Both the position numbers and the translations under genes were made by a program. The notes beneath the pieces are model-generated. The model was not told where the DNA came from. It worked only from the letters and a program-made list of their open reading frames with translations, and ran no database searches. 64,000 nt of DNA from Desemzia sp. RIT 804 (GTDB taxonomy: Bacteria; Bacillota; Bacilli; Lactobacillales; Carnobacteriaceae). Position 1 is the first letter of the stretch; each line of letters opens with the position of its first letter. The stretch covers positions 124,001 to 188,000 of the forward strand of contig NZ_JAFEMV010000001.1 of assembly GCF_016892605.1 (NCBI RefSeq). Direction: 5' to 3'. Positions 18,971 through 29,228 of this stretch are shown piece by piece.

Positions 18971-20968
18971 TTGGCTAAAATTGAAGAGCTTTCTGAAATG
19001 CTCGCCAACCAAATTGCAGCTGGTGAAGTTATTGAGCGTCCTGCATCTGTTGTAAAAGAGTTAGTGGAAAATGCCATCGATGCGCATAGTACTCAAATAG
19101 ATATTCGTATCGAAGAAGCAGGATTGAGAAAAATTCAAGTGATCGATAATGGTGACGGGATCCCTTCTCAAGAAGTTGAAAAAGCGTTTAAGCGACATGC
19201 TACGAGTAAAATCCATTCCAGAGATGATTTGTTTCGTATTCGTACATTAGGTTTTAGAGGTGAGGCTTTGCCTAGTATTGCTTCTGTTTCTGAAGTCACG
19301 TTAGAAACTTCGACAGGTGATGAAAAAGGTACTTATATGTATTTGAAGGGCGGAAAAGTCCTCGAGCAACGTTCAAATGACGCACGTAAGGGATCAAAGA
19401 TCACAGTTGAAAACCTATTTTTTAATACACCGGCACGATTAAAATACGTCAAAACGTTGCAAACGGAACTCGCTAACATTGGAGACATCATCAACCGTTT
19501 AGCAATGAGTCATTCAAATATAGCTTTTCGTCTAGTTCATGATGGAAATCAAATGTTGCGTACTGCCGGAAATGGAGATTTAAGACAAACTCTAGCTGGA
19601 ATATATGGCGTGCAGACAGCTAAAAAGATGCGACCGATTGCAAATGAGAACTTAGATTTCAAAATAAGCGGATATGTTTCATTGCCGGAGATCACAAGAG
19701 CTAGTCGGAATTATTTATCGATCATTATCAACGGACGCTACATCAAAAATTATCTATTGAATAAAGCCATTGTCCAAGGATATGGTTCAAAATTGATGGT
19801 TGGTCGTTTTCCGATCGCAGCAATTGAGATTGAAATGGACCCTTTATTAGTAGACGTCAATGTGCACCCTACAAAACAGGAAGTCCGTATCAGCAATGAA
19901 AAAGAATTGATGGACTTACTGTCAAAAGCTATTCAAGAATCACTCAGCAAAGAGCAGCTTATTCCAGATGCTTTAGAGAATTTAGGATTCAAAAATAAAT
20001 TCAATAAAATAACAGATAAGCCTGAACAAATTGAAATGGAATTCAACAAAGAAAAAACTGAGAATGTGCCAAGCAAAAATTGGCAAGAGACTCGAAAGTA
20101 TTCATCTGAAATGAATATGGAGACTGCATCACCTTCTAAGGATGAAGCTATCGCACAAAACGATAATGATGCGCAGCATGAAGCAAATGAAGAACGTTTT
20201 TACCTTAACAAAGAGAAAAGCGATAAGGAATCTATGGAAGGAATCAACCTGTCTCAAATCGAAGAAAAAGAGCCATCTTTTGAGTTGTTGGAAACGCAAA
20301 GCGATTTAGCTGATTTGCACCTAGAATCGCATGTGAAAGCAGCCGAAAAAATGATGGCAGAAGAAAACGAGACTAAACAACTTCCTAGATTAGAATACAT
20401 TGGCCAAATGCACGGAACGTATTTGTTTGCTCAAAATGAAAAAGGACTGTATATTCTTGACCAGCACGCTGCGCAAGAACGGATAAAATACGAATATTTT
20501 CGCAAAAAAATTGGAGAAGTAAGTTCTGATCTGCAAGAATTACTGGTGCCGATTATGTTGGACTATCCAAATAGCGACGCTATAAAAATACAAGAAAACC
20601 AAGAAGCGTTAGAAAAAATCGGGATACATCTGGAACCATTTGGACAAAACAGCTTTTTATTGCGGAGACATCCGGTATGGTTCACAGCGGGAGAAGAAGA
20701 AAAAATCGTACGGGAATTGATTGATCTTCTCTTAGATAATGGAACGATTTCAATAGCTAAATTTAGAGAAGCAACAGCGATTATGATGAGTTGTAAACAA
20801 TCTATCAAGGCAAATCATTATTTGAATGCACATGAAGCTAGGCAATTGCTGCTAGATTTAGCCGAAACAGAGAACCCTTATAATTGCCCACATGGAAGAC
20901 CAGTTCTGATTAAATTCAGCAATAAAGATATGGAAAAGATGTTTAAACGCATCCAAGATCCGCATTAA
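18971..20968 (+). CDS. mutL: DNA mismatch repair endonuclease MutL
   Basis: Couples MutS mismatch recognition to strand nicking. The N-terminal GHKL ATPase has KELVENAIDA (Glu30, Asn34), DNGDGI and GFRGEALPSI. A variable acidic linker spans about 340-470. The C-terminal domain has the endonuclease metal motif DQHAAQERIKYE from Asp497, plus SCKQSIK and NCPHGRP, so this MutL nicks DNA itself, as expected in species without MutH. The start is TTG 18971 after AAGGAGATGG; the nearby ATG at 18967 is out of frame and stops after three codons. Length 665 aa is typical. Confidence 0.97.
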   Translation: MAKIEELSEMLANQIAAGEVIERPASVVKELVENAIDAHSTQIDIRIEEAGLRKIQVIDNGDGIPSQEVEKAFKRHATSKIHSRDDLFRIRTLGFRGEALPSIASVSEVTLETSTGDEKGTYMYLKGGKVLEQRSNDARKGSKITVENLFFNTPARLKYVKTLQTELANIGDIINRLAMSHSNIAFRLVHDGNQMLRTAGNGDLRQTLAGIYGVQTAKKMRPIANENLDFKISGYVSLPEITRASRNYLSIIINGRYIKNYLLNKAIVQGYGSKLMVGRFPIAAIEIEMDPLLVDVNVHPTKQEVRISNEKELMDLLSKAIQESLSKEQLIPDALENLGFKNKFNKITDKPEQIEMEFNKEKTENVPSKNWQETRKYSSEMNMETASPSKDEAIAQNDNDAQHEANEERFYLNKEKSDKESMEGINLSQIEEKEPSFELLETQSDLADLHLESHVKAAEKMMAEENETKQLPRLEYIGQMHGTYLFAQNEKGLYILDQHAAQERIKYEYFRKKIGEVSSDLQELLVPIMLDYPNSDAIKIQENQEALEKIGIHLEPFGQNSFLLRRHPVWFTAGEEEKIVRELIDLLLDNGTISIAKFREATAIMMSCKQSIKANHYLNAHEARQLLLDLAETENPYNCPHGRPVLIKFSNKDMEKMFKRIQDPH

Positions 20969-20972
20969 ATAA

Positions 20973-21413
20973 ATGGATTTTAAGAAGGAGTATGAAGAGA
21001 ACTTGCGCCGATTGAATATGAAAGAAAAAACAATGCGTTTCATGCAAGGTCGATATGGAGCAGATGATTACGCTAAGTTTCTACTAGTGATTAGCTTAAT
21101 CTTTATTTTACTGGCAAATTTTACGTCGAAATCATTTTTTTCTGTAGTTGGTTTAGGATTGATCGTATATGCATACTTCAGGATATTGTCTAAAAATCCA
21201 CCTAAACGATGGCGAGAAAACCAAAGCTACTTAAAGAAAAAACGTCAAGTAATGACTCAAATCAATAAAATGAAGCATACATGGCAGCAAAGAAAACAGT
21301 ATCGGTTTTACAAATGTCCGTCTTGCAAACAAAAAGTACGCGTTCCAAAAGGAAAAAACAAAATAAAAATTACTTGTCCAAGTTGCTCAACACAGTTTAT
21401 TAAAAAAACTTAG
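20973..21413 (+). CDS. Small membrane protein with a C-terminal zinc ribbon
   Basis: Family not recognised by name. The 146 residues hold two adjacent hydrophobic segments at about 31-65, then a basic stretch and a C-terminal zinc ribbon with two CPSC knuckles (CPSCKQKVRVPKGK, then ITCPSCSTQF). It starts 4 bp after mutL and looks co-transcribed with it. The start is uncertain: ATG 20973 has no clear ribosome binding site, while AAGGAG at 20986-20991 could serve TTG 21003 or ATG 21018. Its function is unknown; zinc ribbons of this kind often bind nucleic acids or proteins. Confidence 0.75.
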   Translation: MDFKKEYEENLRRLNMKEKTMRFMQGRYGADDYAKFLLVISLIFILLANFTSKSFFSVVGLGLIVYAYFRILSKNPPKRWRENQSYLKKKRQVMTQINKMKHTWQQRKQYRFYKCPSCKQKVRVPKGKNKIKITCPSCSTQFIKKT

Positions 21414-21579
21414 CACAAAGGTTATAGGCAAGGAGGGATAGCATTTCCCCGTGAGTTTTTTCCAAGACTCATTATTCTAGAACATCCCGCAGAAACCAAG
21501 CGAAATTTTTGTTAAAAATGAAATAAGGAATTTGAAGCCAGAAACGGCTTCTGAAATATATATTTCGAGGAGAGAACTA

Positions 21580-22104
21580 ATGGAAAATGAGAGCATTGGA
21601 CTATTAATGCTAGGTATTTTTTGGGGTATAGGTTTTCTTCTACTGGTTATTGGTTTGATTGTAAAGAGCAGCAAAGAAAACATGTTGGACCGTTGTACGA
21701 AAAAGACAACGGGAGAAGTGGTTGGTTTTAGTGCTTATGGAAAAGGAATTTATCTTCCTATTGTCCAATATGAAGTTCGTGGTTCAAGCTATAAAGGAAA
21801 GTTGATTTATCGTTGGACAGTTTCTAGATCAAGTACCCTTACTAAGAATTCAGAAGTAACCAGTGACATATTTGGGCATACCTTAAGTGTCAAAAGAAAT
21901 AGTATACTTTCAACGAATCCAATAGCTTCTGTTCTTCCGATAGGGACTGCGTTAGATGTGTACTATAATGCAGCAAAACCACAAGAAAACTACATCCAAA
22001 GAAGACCAAAAAGTTTAGTCCCTGATATTTTTATATGGACAGGTATAATATTTATTGTATTAGGTATTTTATTTTATTATTTGTTTAGTCAAATCTTTAC
22101 CTAA
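21580..22104 (+). CDS. DUF3592-like membrane protein
   Basis: 174-aa protein with one hydrophobic segment near the N-terminus (about 6-30) and another at the C-terminus (about 148-172). The domain between them includes VVGFSAYGKG and PIVQYEVRGSSYKG, which resembles DUF3592 proteins. ATG 21580 follows GAGGAGAG by 5 bp; a longer frame from 21532 has no such site. Function unknown. It stands alone between the mutL group and msrB. The 166-bp gap before it holds nothing that I can identify. Confidence 0.7.
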   Translation: MENESIGLLMLGIFWGIGFLLLVIGLIVKSSKENMLDRCTKKTTGEVVGFSAYGKGIYLPIVQYEVRGSSYKGKLIYRWTVSRSSTLTKNSEVTSDIFGHTLSVKRNSILSTNPIASVLPIGTALDVYYNAAKPQENYIQRRPKSLVPDIFIWTGIIFIVLGILFYYLFSQIFT

Positions 22105-22204
22105 ACTGATTCAGATAATTGAAAAATAGTTATAGATGGGATAGACTAATAGTAAGCAATAAATTCATCAGCAAGTGAAAAGAAGTAAGGATGGAGTGAA
22201 AAGC

Positions 22205-22642
22205 ATGACAAAATATTCAAAAGAAGAATTGAAACAACGATTAACTCCGGAACAATTTGAAGTCACTCAAAACGAAGGAACTGAGCGTCCTTTTACAGGA
22301 GAATATGATGATTTTTACGAAGAAGGTATTTATGTAGATATCGTTAGTGGAGAACCATTATTTTCATCAAATGATAAATATGATGCTGGATGCGGTTGGC
22401 CTTCGTTTACCAAACCGATTGAAAGTAAAGAGGTTATAGAAAATATGGACACACGATTTGGTATGAGAAGAATTGAAGTACGCAGTAAAGAAGCTAATTC
22501 TCATTTAGGTCATGTCTTCCCTGATGGCCCTATGGAAGCTGGCGGGTTACGCTATTGCGTGAATTCAGCAGCTTTACGCTTTGTTCCAGTTGAAAAATTA
22601 GATGAAGAAGGTTATGCAGAATACCGTAAATTGTTTGCTTAA
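22205..22642 (+). CDS. msrB: Peptide methionine-R-sulfoxide reductase MsrB
   Basis: Cytosolic enzyme that reduces the R epimer of methionine sulfoxide in oxidised proteins, using thioredoxin. The catalytic Cys118 lies in [11 protein letters not shown] and a second Cys63 is in AGCGWPSF. The two CxxC zinc sites found in many MsrB proteins are absent here ([12 protein letters not shown] where a CxxC would stand), so this is the zinc-free form. ATG 22205 follows GGAGTG with good spacing; the frame from 22175 would lack a site. Length is 145 aa. A terminator follows. Confidence 0.95.
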   Translation: MTKYSKEELKQRLTPEQFEVTQNEGTERPFTGEYDDFYEEGIYVDIVSGEPLFSSNDKYDAGCGWPSFTKPIESKEVIENMDTRFGMRRIEVRSKEANSHLGHVFPDGPMEAGGLRYCVNSAALRFVPVEKLDEEGYAEYRKLFA

Positions 22643-22665
22643 TCAACATGATAATCGAAATGACT

Positions 22666-22693
22666 AGCTGCCTCATTATGAGTCAGCTTTTTT
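22666..22693 (+). terminator. Rho-independent terminator of msrB
   Basis: AGCTGCCTCAT and ATGAGTCAGCT pair with one mismatch around a single T, followed by six T residues. Confidence 0.8.
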
Positions 22694-22715
22694 CTATGAC
22701 TTCATGATCAAGAAG

Positions 22716-22787
22716 AACACCCAACTAAAATAAAAAAGCGAACTCTACGAGAGTCTAAACAGTTTGTTCCACTCTCTTCTGCTCTTA
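22716..22787 (-). repeat. Truncated hairpin repeat (half element), minus orientation
   Basis: ACACCCAACTAAAA aligns with the loop-proximal half of the copy at 37538-37660 (GCACCCAACTAAAA), and the segment ends in the outer arm TTTGTTCCACTCTCTT. The matching left half of the stem and loop is absent, so this is a half element abutting copy B. Confidence 0.6.
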
Positions 22788-22908
22788 AACGAGTTGCGAA
22801 AGTCAGCTCATGCGCCTATATCCCCAACAACGATTGTTAGGAAAAGCACCTAACAGTCGTTGTTGGGGATATATTCGGAGAGCTAAACGACTTTCTCCAC
22901 TCTCTGGT
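22788..22908 (-). repeat. Intergenic hairpin repeat, subfamily 1, copy B (minus orientation)
   Basis: Arms are AAACGAGTTGCGAAAGTCAG at the left and GCTAAACGACTTTCTCC at the right, the inverted order of copy A. The stem reads TATATCCCCAACAACGA against TCGTTGTTGGGGATATA. The loop module GTTAGG-AAAAGCA-CCTAAC is the reverse complement of the copy A type. The stem sequence is unrelated to the other copies. Confidence 0.85.
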
Positions 22909-23033
22909 TCTAAACGCGTTGTGTAAGGCAACTCACGTTCCTAAAACTCGAATACCAATAGTTGGGTAAAAAGCACCTAACTATTGGTATTCGGGTTTTA
23001 TCCGGTGAGTTAAACGCCTTACTTCACGCTCTG
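22909..23033 (-). repeat. Intergenic hairpin repeat, subfamily 1, copy C (minus orientation)
   Basis: Directly follows copy B. Left arm CTAAACGCGTTGTGTAAGGC, right arm GAGTTAAACGCCTTACTTC. The stem (CGAATACCAATAGTTGGG against the complementary CCTAACTATTGGTATTCG) is topped by a TAAAAAGCA loop. The outer arms can pair (GTAAGGC with GCCTTAC). Confidence 0.85.
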
Positions 23034-23040
23034 CTTCTTA

Positions 23041-23066
23041 AACGACTTTCTCCACTCTCTGGTTCT
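23041..23066 (-). repeat. 26-bp outer-arm fragment, exact duplicate of copy B's end
   Basis: The 26 bases at 23041-23066, beginning AACGACTTTCTCC, are identical to 22887-22912 at the end of copy B. This arm-only remnant sits just before the ruvA promoter region. Confidence 0.75.
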
Positions 23067-23079
23067 TTGATATGTTCTG

Positions 23080-23088
23080 TGATAAAAT
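23080..23088 (+). promoter_or_regulatory. Extended -10 promoter for ruvA
   Basis: TGATAAAAT gives TG plus TAAAAT (23083-23088), 53 bp before the ruvA ATG. No good -35 is visible, because the preceding DNA is repeat sequence. The same core, GTGATAAAATGG, occurs before sftA at 54915-54926. Confidence 0.4.
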
Positions 23089-23140
23089 GGAGGGAACAAG
23101 TGTGCTGTTTTGCATGGAAAAGGAATAGGGGAATTGTGTA

Positions 23141-23752
23141 ATGTATGAGTACATAAAAGGAATGCTGGCTTATGTTAGTCCTGCATATGTAGTAGTAGAA
23201 AATCAAGGGATCGGCTATCAGATTTATTCAGCGAATCCATATCGTTTTTCAACTAAAATGAATGAAGAAGTGACTATCTATATTCATCAAGCTGTTCGTG
23301 AAGACAATATTACCTTGTATGGATTTAAGAATTTAAATGAAAAAAATTTGTATCTAAAGCTACTTAATGTTTCTGGAATCGGTCCAAAAAGTGCATTGGC
23401 TATTTTAGCAAATGAAGATCATGCTGGATTGATTCACGCGATAGAAAATAATGATGCTAATTATTTGACGAAATTTCCAGGAGTAGGCAAGAAAACGGCC
23501 TCGCAAATCGTATTAGATCTGAAGGGCAAATTGGGTGATTTAGATATTGAATGGGCTGATTTAAAAGGGACAGCATTGTCTCTTGGAGAAGAAGCCGAAA
23601 ACATTCATGTACAAGAAGCTCTTGAAGCTTTGAAAGTTTTGGGTTATTCTGCTCGAGAAGTGAAAAAAGTCGCTGGGGAATTGGAAAAAATAGAACGCGA
23701 TTCGACAGATGCGTATTTACGCGAAGGATTAAAATTATTGATGAAAAAATAA
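23141..23752 (+). CDS. ruvA: Holliday junction branch migration protein RuvA
   Basis: Tetrameric protein that binds four-way junctions and loads the RuvB motor. The N-terminal OB fold (MYEYIKGMLAYVSPAYVVVE) is followed by two helix-hairpin-helix motifs (VSGIGPKSALAIL and FPGVGKKTASQIVLDLKGKL) and a C-terminal RuvB-binding domain (VQEALEALKVLGYSAREV). 203 aa is normal. ruvB follows after 25 bp. The upstream 498-bp gap from msrB is filled with hairpin repeats, and I see no LexA box before ruvA. Confidence 0.97.
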   Translation: MYEYIKGMLAYVSPAYVVVENQGIGYQIYSANPYRFSTKMNEEVTIYIHQAVREDNITLYGFKNLNEKNLYLKLLNVSGIGPKSALAILANEDHAGLIHAIENNDANYLTKFPGVGKKTASQIVLDLKGKLGDLDIEWADLKGTALSLGEEAENIHVQEALEALKVLGYSAREVKKVAGELEKIERDSTDAYLREGLKLLMKK

Positions 23753-23777
23753 GTCGAGAAAAAAGGGGTGAGTGCAT

Positions 23778-24794
23778 ATGGCTTATGATGAGCGTATAAT
23801 TTCTGGAGATATTGAGGATAATCAAGAAGAAATAGTGGAAAAATCATTACGTCCTCAATACCTAAGTCAATATATTGGTCAGAATAAAGTAAAAAAAGAA
23901 CTGTCTATTTATATTGAAGCAGCAAAACTGAGAGAAGAAGCTTTAGATCACGTACTGTTGTATGGACCACCTGGGCTTGGGAAAACAACAATGGCAATGG
24001 TTATTGCTAATGAATTAGGTGTCAATATTCGCACAACAAGTGGGCCTGCTATTGAAAAATCAGGTGATCTAGTAGCACTTTTGAATGATTTAGAAGCGGG
24101 TGATGTATTATTCATTGATGAAATTCACCGACTTCCAAAAATAGTAGAAGAAGTTTTGTATTCAGCGATGGAAGATTATTTTATTGACATTATTGTAGGC
24201 GAAGGACCAAACGCGCATCCTGTGCATTTCCCGTTGCCGCCATTTACTTTAGTAGGAGCCACTACACGTGCTGGGCAATTGTCTGCTCCATTACGTGACC
24301 GTTTCGGTATTGTTTCGCATATGGAATACTACACAGTGGAAGATTTAACAGATATAGTCTTACGTTCAGCGGATATTTTCCAAACGAGTATTGATCAAAG
24401 TGGGGCAATAGAAATCGCGAGACGCTCAAGGGGAACACCTCGTGTGGCCAACCGGTTGCTAAAACGTGTGCGTGATTTTGCTCAAGTTGAATCAGATGGA
24501 ATAGTCACTAAACAGACAGCAAATTCAGCTTTAAGAATGTTGCAAGTCGACGATAAGGGATTGGATACTGTTGACCAGAAGTTGCTAAAAATGATGATCG
24601 AAAGCTACAATGGGGGGCCGGTTGGATTATCTACTATTGCTGCAAACATCAGTGAAGAAATTGAAACTATTGAGGATATGGTAGAACCTTTCTTATTGCA
24701 AAATAGCTTGATTCAACGGACGCCACGCGGTAGAATAGTTACTGCTTTAGGATATGAACATTTAGGGTATCCTCTGCCCAGTATAGACAAATAG
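23778..24794 (+). CDS. ruvB: Holliday junction branch migration ATPase RuvB
   Basis: AAA+ helicase motor that moves Holliday junctions together with RuvA. Walker [10 protein letters not shown] starts at residue 63, Walker B is [11 protein letters not shown], and sensor residues sit in [19 protein letters not shown]. The C-terminal winged-helix DNA-binding domain includes [19 protein letters not shown] 23778 is preferred (338 aa, AGGGGTG 7 bp upstream); an in-frame GTG two codons earlier is too close to that site. queA starts 16 bp later, so ruvA-ruvB-queA is one operon. Confidence 0.98.
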   Translation: MAYDERIISGDIEDNQEEIVEKSLRPQYLSQYIGQNKVKKELSIYIEAAKLREEALDHVLLYGPPGLGKTTMAMVIANELGVNIRTTSGPAIEKSGDLVALLNDLEAGDVLFIDEIHRLPKIVEEVLYSAMEDYFIDIIVGEGPNAHPVHFPLPPFTLVGATTRAGQLSAPLRDRFGIVSHMEYYTVEDLTDIVLRSADIFQTSIDQSGAIEIARRSRGTPRVANRLLKRVRDFAQVESDGIVTKQTANSALRMLQVDDKGLDTVDQKLLKMMIESYNGGPVGLSTIAANISEEIETIEDMVEPFLLQNSLIQRTPRGRIVTALGYEHLGYPLPSIDK

Positions 24795-24810
24795 ATTAGG
24801 AGAAATGGCA

Positions 24811-25842
24811 ATGTTAACAACAGAAGATTTTGATTTTGATTTACCTGAAGAACTTATCGCTCAAACCCCATTGGCTGATCGTTCAAGTTCAAAATTACTA
24901 GTGTTAGATAAAGAAACAGGTGAAATGAAAGACACTCATTTTACTTCTATCTTAGATGAATTAAACCATGGAGATGCATTGGTCATGAATGATACACGAG
25001 TGTTGCCAGCACGTTTGCATGGAGTTAAACCAGAAACAGGTGGCCACCTCGAAGTACTGTTATTAAAGAATAACGAGGGTGACAACTGGGAAACATTGAT
25101 CAAACCAGCTAAACGAGCTAAAACGGGGACGATCATTCATTTTGGGGACGGACGTTTAAAAGCTGAAGTAAAAGAAGAATTAGAGCATGGCGGTCGTATT
25201 GTAGAATTCACATACAATGGGATTTTTCTTGAAGTGTTGGAATCATTGGGAGAGATGCCGCTTCCTCCATACATCAAAGAAACATTAGAAGATAAAGAAC
25301 GTTATCAAACGGTTTATGCTAAAGAAAACGGGTCAGCTGCTGCACCAACAGCAGGATTGCATTTCACACCAGAATTGTTAGATCAAATCAAAGAAAAAGG
25401 TGTAGAATTAGTCTTCTTAACATTGCATGTTGGTTTAGGAACGTTTAGACCAGTAAGCGTAGATAATATTGAAGAACATAAAATGCATGCTGAATTTTAT
25501 AACTTATCTCAAGAAGCTGCCGATAAATTAAATAAAGTCCGTGGAAATGGTGGGAGAATTGTTGCTGTAGGAACTACTTCTATTCGAACATTAGAAACGA
25601 TCGGAACAAAATTTGACGGTGAACTAAAAGCCGATAGCGGATGGACAGATATCTTTATTGCACCGGGATATACATTTAAAGTAGTTGAAGCTTTCTCAAC
25701 GAATTTTCATTTGCCGAAATCAACTTTAGTGATGTTGGTGAGTGCATTTGCTGGAAGAGAAAACGTGCTGGGTGCATATGAGCACGCAGTTCAAGAAAAA
25801 TACCGCTTTTTCAGTTTTGGAGACGCGATGTTCGTTAAATAA
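24811..25842 (+). CDS. queA: S-adenosylmethionine:tRNA ribosyltransferase-isomerase QueA
   Basis: Transfers and rearranges the ribosyl group of S-adenosylmethionine onto preQ1-modified tRNA to form epoxyqueuosine at the wobble position of GUN anticodons. The family pattern is clear: [18 protein letters not shown] at the N-terminus, [14 protein letters not shown] and [11 protein letters not shown] in the middle, and [17 protein letters not shown] near the end. ATG 24811 is favoured over ATG 24805 because TAGGAGA lies 7 bp before it. 343 aa is normal. tgt, acting one step earlier, lies downstream beyond an inserted TetR gene. Confidence 0.97.
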   Translation: MLTTEDFDFDLPEELIAQTPLADRSSSKLLVLDKETGEMKDTHFTSILDELNHGDALVMNDTRVLPARLHGVKPETGGHLEVLLLKNNEGDNWETLIKPAKRAKTGTIIHFGDGRLKAEVKEELEHGGRIVEFTYNGIFLEVLESLGEMPLPPYIKETLEDKERYQTVYAKENGSAAAPTAGLHFTPELLDQIKEKGVELVFLTLHVGLGTFRPVSVDNIEEHKMHAEFYNLSQEAADKLNKVRGNGGRIVAVGTTSIRTLETIGTKFDGELKADSGWTDIFIAPGYTFKVVEAFSTNFHLPKSTLVMLVSAFAGRENVLGAYEHAVQEKYRFFSFGDAMFVK

Positions 25843-25851
25843 GGACACAAA

Positions 25852-25885
25852 AATAGAAGTTGGCTATGAAACGCCAACTTCTATT
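25852..25885. terminator. Hairpin terminator after queA
   Basis: A perfect 13-bp stem (AATAGAAGTTGGC with GCCAACTTCTATT) around an 8-nt loop, only 9 bp after the queA stop. The following T-run is poor (GGTTTG), so termination strength is uncertain. Confidence 0.65.
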
Positions 25886-26342
25886 GGTTTGCAGAGGAAT
25901 TAGGAGGATAGGTTAATTTGAATTGAGTTTTAAAAAACTAGTTTAAACTTTGGTTCAGTTTATCTAAAAGAATTTTGGTTCATAAATTTTTCATTGTTAA
26001 GTTGTTGCACACACTTCCAATTCTGTGTTTCTTAACTAAGCTTGAAAGATCGATCGGTAAATCTGTAAAGCATGGTTCAAAAAGAATGTTCCAAAAGCTG
26101 TTAATTTAAACATAGAAACCTATCATCCATGCTGCATTCCTCTTCCCACTTATAGAATAGCATATTAGGAAAGCGTTTACTAATTTAATGCTCGCATTTA
26201 TCAACTTTTTTTGACAAATTTTCGAACGAGTAAAAAATGAAAATTGGAAATGTACTTTAGTTAAAAAACAAAGTATGATAGTATATACCATTGGGTCAGC
26301 AATTTAGTATGATAAAGCTGATTAGATTTGGAGGCTCTTGAA
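25886..26342. other. AT-rich intergenic stretch before the TetR gene
   Basis: No credible gene. It contains a partial catabolite-control-like site at 26168-26181, a TTGACA at 26211-26216 without a well-spaced -10, and AGTATGATA twice (26272-26280 and 26306-26314), a possible operator pair for the downstream TetR regulator. It may be the scar of a lost gene between queA and tgt; I see no recognisable protein remnant. Confidence 0.5.
26168..26181. promoter_or_regulatory. Weak cre-like (CcpA) site
   Basis: GGAAAGCGTTTACT matches the cre consensus TGWAANCGNTNWCA at 12 of 14 positions, differing at the two outermost bases. It lies 160 bp before the TetR gene and far from any carbon-use gene. Confidence 0.25.
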
Positions 26343-26945
26343 TTGAAAGACTTACACCCCTTGGATATTAAACAATTAACAAAGACTCAACAAAAGATCG
26401 TTGATGCTGCGTTAGATTTGATATCACATGTCGGTTATAAAAGTACCACAACTAAAAAAATTGCAGATCAAGCTGGAGTGAATGAAACAACGATTTTTAA
26501 AAACTTCAAGTCAAAACAAATATTGATTGATACTGCGTATAAACAACACACTACTCAAATTACAGACGAAGTAGATGAGTTTTTTAGTAATCAATTTGAA
26601 AATACTGAAGATTTAATGCGAAAAGCTGGTCGTTTCATTGCTGAAATGTACCATCGTCATCGTACGATCGTTATTGGAACGGTAAAAGAAGTAGGCAATG
26701 AGAACATGAAGTCTATTTCAAATTACAAAGAAGACTATGTCAAAAACTCTTTGTGTAAAAAGCTGCAATCATTTTCAATGGAACATAAGATCAGTGAACA
26801 AGAATATGAAACGATTGTGTATATTTTTAGCGGAGCTATCTTAAGCTTACTGATAGACAATGTACGCAGAGAATACATGGAAGAAACAGAAAAGAATACT
26901 GTTGATTTAGAAGACATTATCGAAATGATGTTAAAAGTGCTTTAA
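26343..26945 (+). CDS. TetR/AcrR-family transcriptional regulator
   Basis: DNA-binding repressor of 200 aa. The N-terminal helix-turn-helix reads ALDLISHVGYKSTTTKKIAD then QAGVNETTIFKNFKSKQILI, the classic TetR pattern. The C-terminal ligand domain is not similar to a class I can name. Start TTG 26343 lies 8 bp after GGAGG (26330-26334); TTG 26328 is upstream of that site. It interrupts the usual queA-tgt order and has no transporter or enzyme beside it, so its target may be itself or a distant gene. Confidence 0.85.
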   Translation: MKDLHPLDIKQLTKTQQKIVDAALDLISHVGYKSTTTKKIADQAGVNETTIFKNFKSKQILIDTAYKQHTTQITDEVDEFFSNQFENTEDLMRKAGRFIAEMYHRHRTIVIGTVKEVGNENMKSISNYKEDYVKNSLCKKLQSFSMEHKISEQEYETIVYIFSGAILSLLIDNVRREYMEETEKNTVDLEDIIEMMLKVL

Positions 26946-26962
26946 TAGTCGACATGATTTGA

Positions 26963-28129
<1,167 letters not shown>

Positions 28130-28217
28130 AAATATGTAGTATTGATACCTTATTTTTGGTACAGTTATTAGTGAGAAATAAAGAAAATCTATTTATCAAT
28201 TTTTAGGAGTGAAACAA

Positions 28218-28547
28218 ATGGAATTTATTTTTAGTTTGCTTCCTTTTGCGTTGATCATGGTATTGATGTATTTTATGATGATTCGCCCACAAAAAAAAGC
28301 ACAACACAAGACACAAAATATGTTGGATTCTTTGAAAAAAGGAGACACAGTTGTAACTATCGGTGGTTTGCATGGAATGATCGATGAAGTTAGAGAAGCT
28401 GATAAAACAGTTGTTATCGACTGCGAAGGTATTTTCTTAACTTTTGAAAGACGTGCTATTGCACGTGTAGTGACTTCTGCAACTACTGATGCAGTAGATA
28501 CATTAGGAGACAACACTCTTTCAAATTCAGATTCAAACGACATGTAA
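28218..28547 (+). CDS. yajC: Preprotein translocase subunit YajC
   Basis: Small membrane accessory of the Sec translocase. 109 aa with one N-terminal membrane segment (residues 3-22, FSLLPFALIMVLMYFMMIRP), then the conserved RPQKKAQHKTQNMLDSLKKG and GDTVVTIGGLHGMI. ATG 28218 follows AGGAGTGA; an in-frame GTG at 28209 overlaps that site and is rejected. A terminator follows. Confidence 0.95.
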   Translation: MEFIFSLLPFALIMVLMYFMMIRPQKKAQHKTQNMLDSLKKGDTVVTIGGLHGMIDEVREADKTVVIDCEGIFLTFERRAIARVVTSATTDAVDTLGDNTLSNSDSNDM

Positions 28548-28585
28548 GAATGTGGAATTCAGAGTAACTTCTGAAACATTTTGTT

Positions 28586-28614
28586 AAGGAAAGGTATATT
28601 GCCTTTCCTTTTCT
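28586..28614 (+). terminator. Rho-independent terminator of tgt-yajC
   Basis: AAGGAAAGG pairs with CCTTTCCTT around a 7-nt loop and runs into TTCTTGTCTTTCT, a T-rich but interrupted tail. Confidence 0.75.
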
Positions 28615-28736
28615 TGTCTTTCTAAATTTTATTTTCCATACGACTATAAATTGATTTTAAATTTAAAAAAAGTAAAATAAAGGTAAGTATAGAGGTAAAA
28701 ACAGAACAGTGCTTAGAAAAGAGGTGTAGAATTCTA

Positions 28737-29012
28737 ATGATCGCTCTCGATTTAAGTTTTTCTCAATATGAACCCTGGATCAACCTAAAAGTAAAAGATT
28801 TTAATCGTTTAGGTTACACAGAAATCAAAGCAGAGGATATCTGGAATTATTTAGTGAAATTTTCATGGAAAAGAAATCAACCCGAACATTATCACACATG
28901 TGTAAAGCAGATAATGTCCATTGAACCCAATCATTACTTAGATTTTGCATCTCTGGAAGCACAAGTGAAAGTTTCTTCTTTGGATGAAATGGATTTGAAT
29001 GCATTTTTCTAG
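28737..29012 (+). CDS. ComN-like post-transcriptional regulator
   Basis: Small cytoplasmic protein of 91 aa. The pattern LGYTEIKAEDIWNYL followed by FSWKRN and a helical C-terminus resembles the Post_transc_reg family, whose Bacillus member ComN (YrzD) controls comE operon mRNA and lies near yajC (yrbF). Assignment rests on remembered similarity and on the location right after yajC. GAGGTGTAGAATTCTA precedes ATG 28737. It has its own terminator. The target here is unknown. Confidence 0.72.
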   Translation: MIALDLSFSQYEPWINLKVKDFNRLGYTEIKAEDIWNYLVKFSWKRNQPEHYHTCVKQIMSIEPNHYLDFASLEAQVKVSSLDEMDLNAFF

Positions 29013-29100
29013 AGCATGTAGAAAATTGGTTAGAGTTTCTATATTATTGTTATATGTCTAAGAATAGTGTATGACGTTTAATGAAACGCATTTAATGATC

Positions 29101-29132
29101 AAAAGGTCGGATCATACAGGGTCGGACCTTTT
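29101..29132. terminator. Terminator-like hairpin after the comN-like gene
   Basis: AAAAGGTC (29101-29108) pairs with GACCTTTT (29125-29132) across a 16-nt loop. The symmetric A and T tails would allow use in either direction. Confidence 0.6.
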
Positions 29133-29228
29133 ATCATGCACATAAACGATCAACTATTTAGTATTTGTAGTTGCTCCATATCCAACAAAGAAAGACAGTA
29201 GACATTCTAAGGTTGAAGGTGATAAATG

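Noticed and set aside
22716-23066. CRISPR array
   Set aside because: The units are long, self-complementary and differ in the stem, with conserved parts at the ends and loop; there are no regular short repeats with unique spacers and no cas genes.
26168-26181. Strong CcpA control of the tetR gene
   Set aside because: The two outermost consensus positions fail and the context has no carbon-use gene; kept only as a weak site.
26106-26291. 60-aa minus-strand frame in the gap before tetR
   Set aside because: No ribosome binding site, no recognisable motif, and its length is unremarkable for AT-rich DNA.
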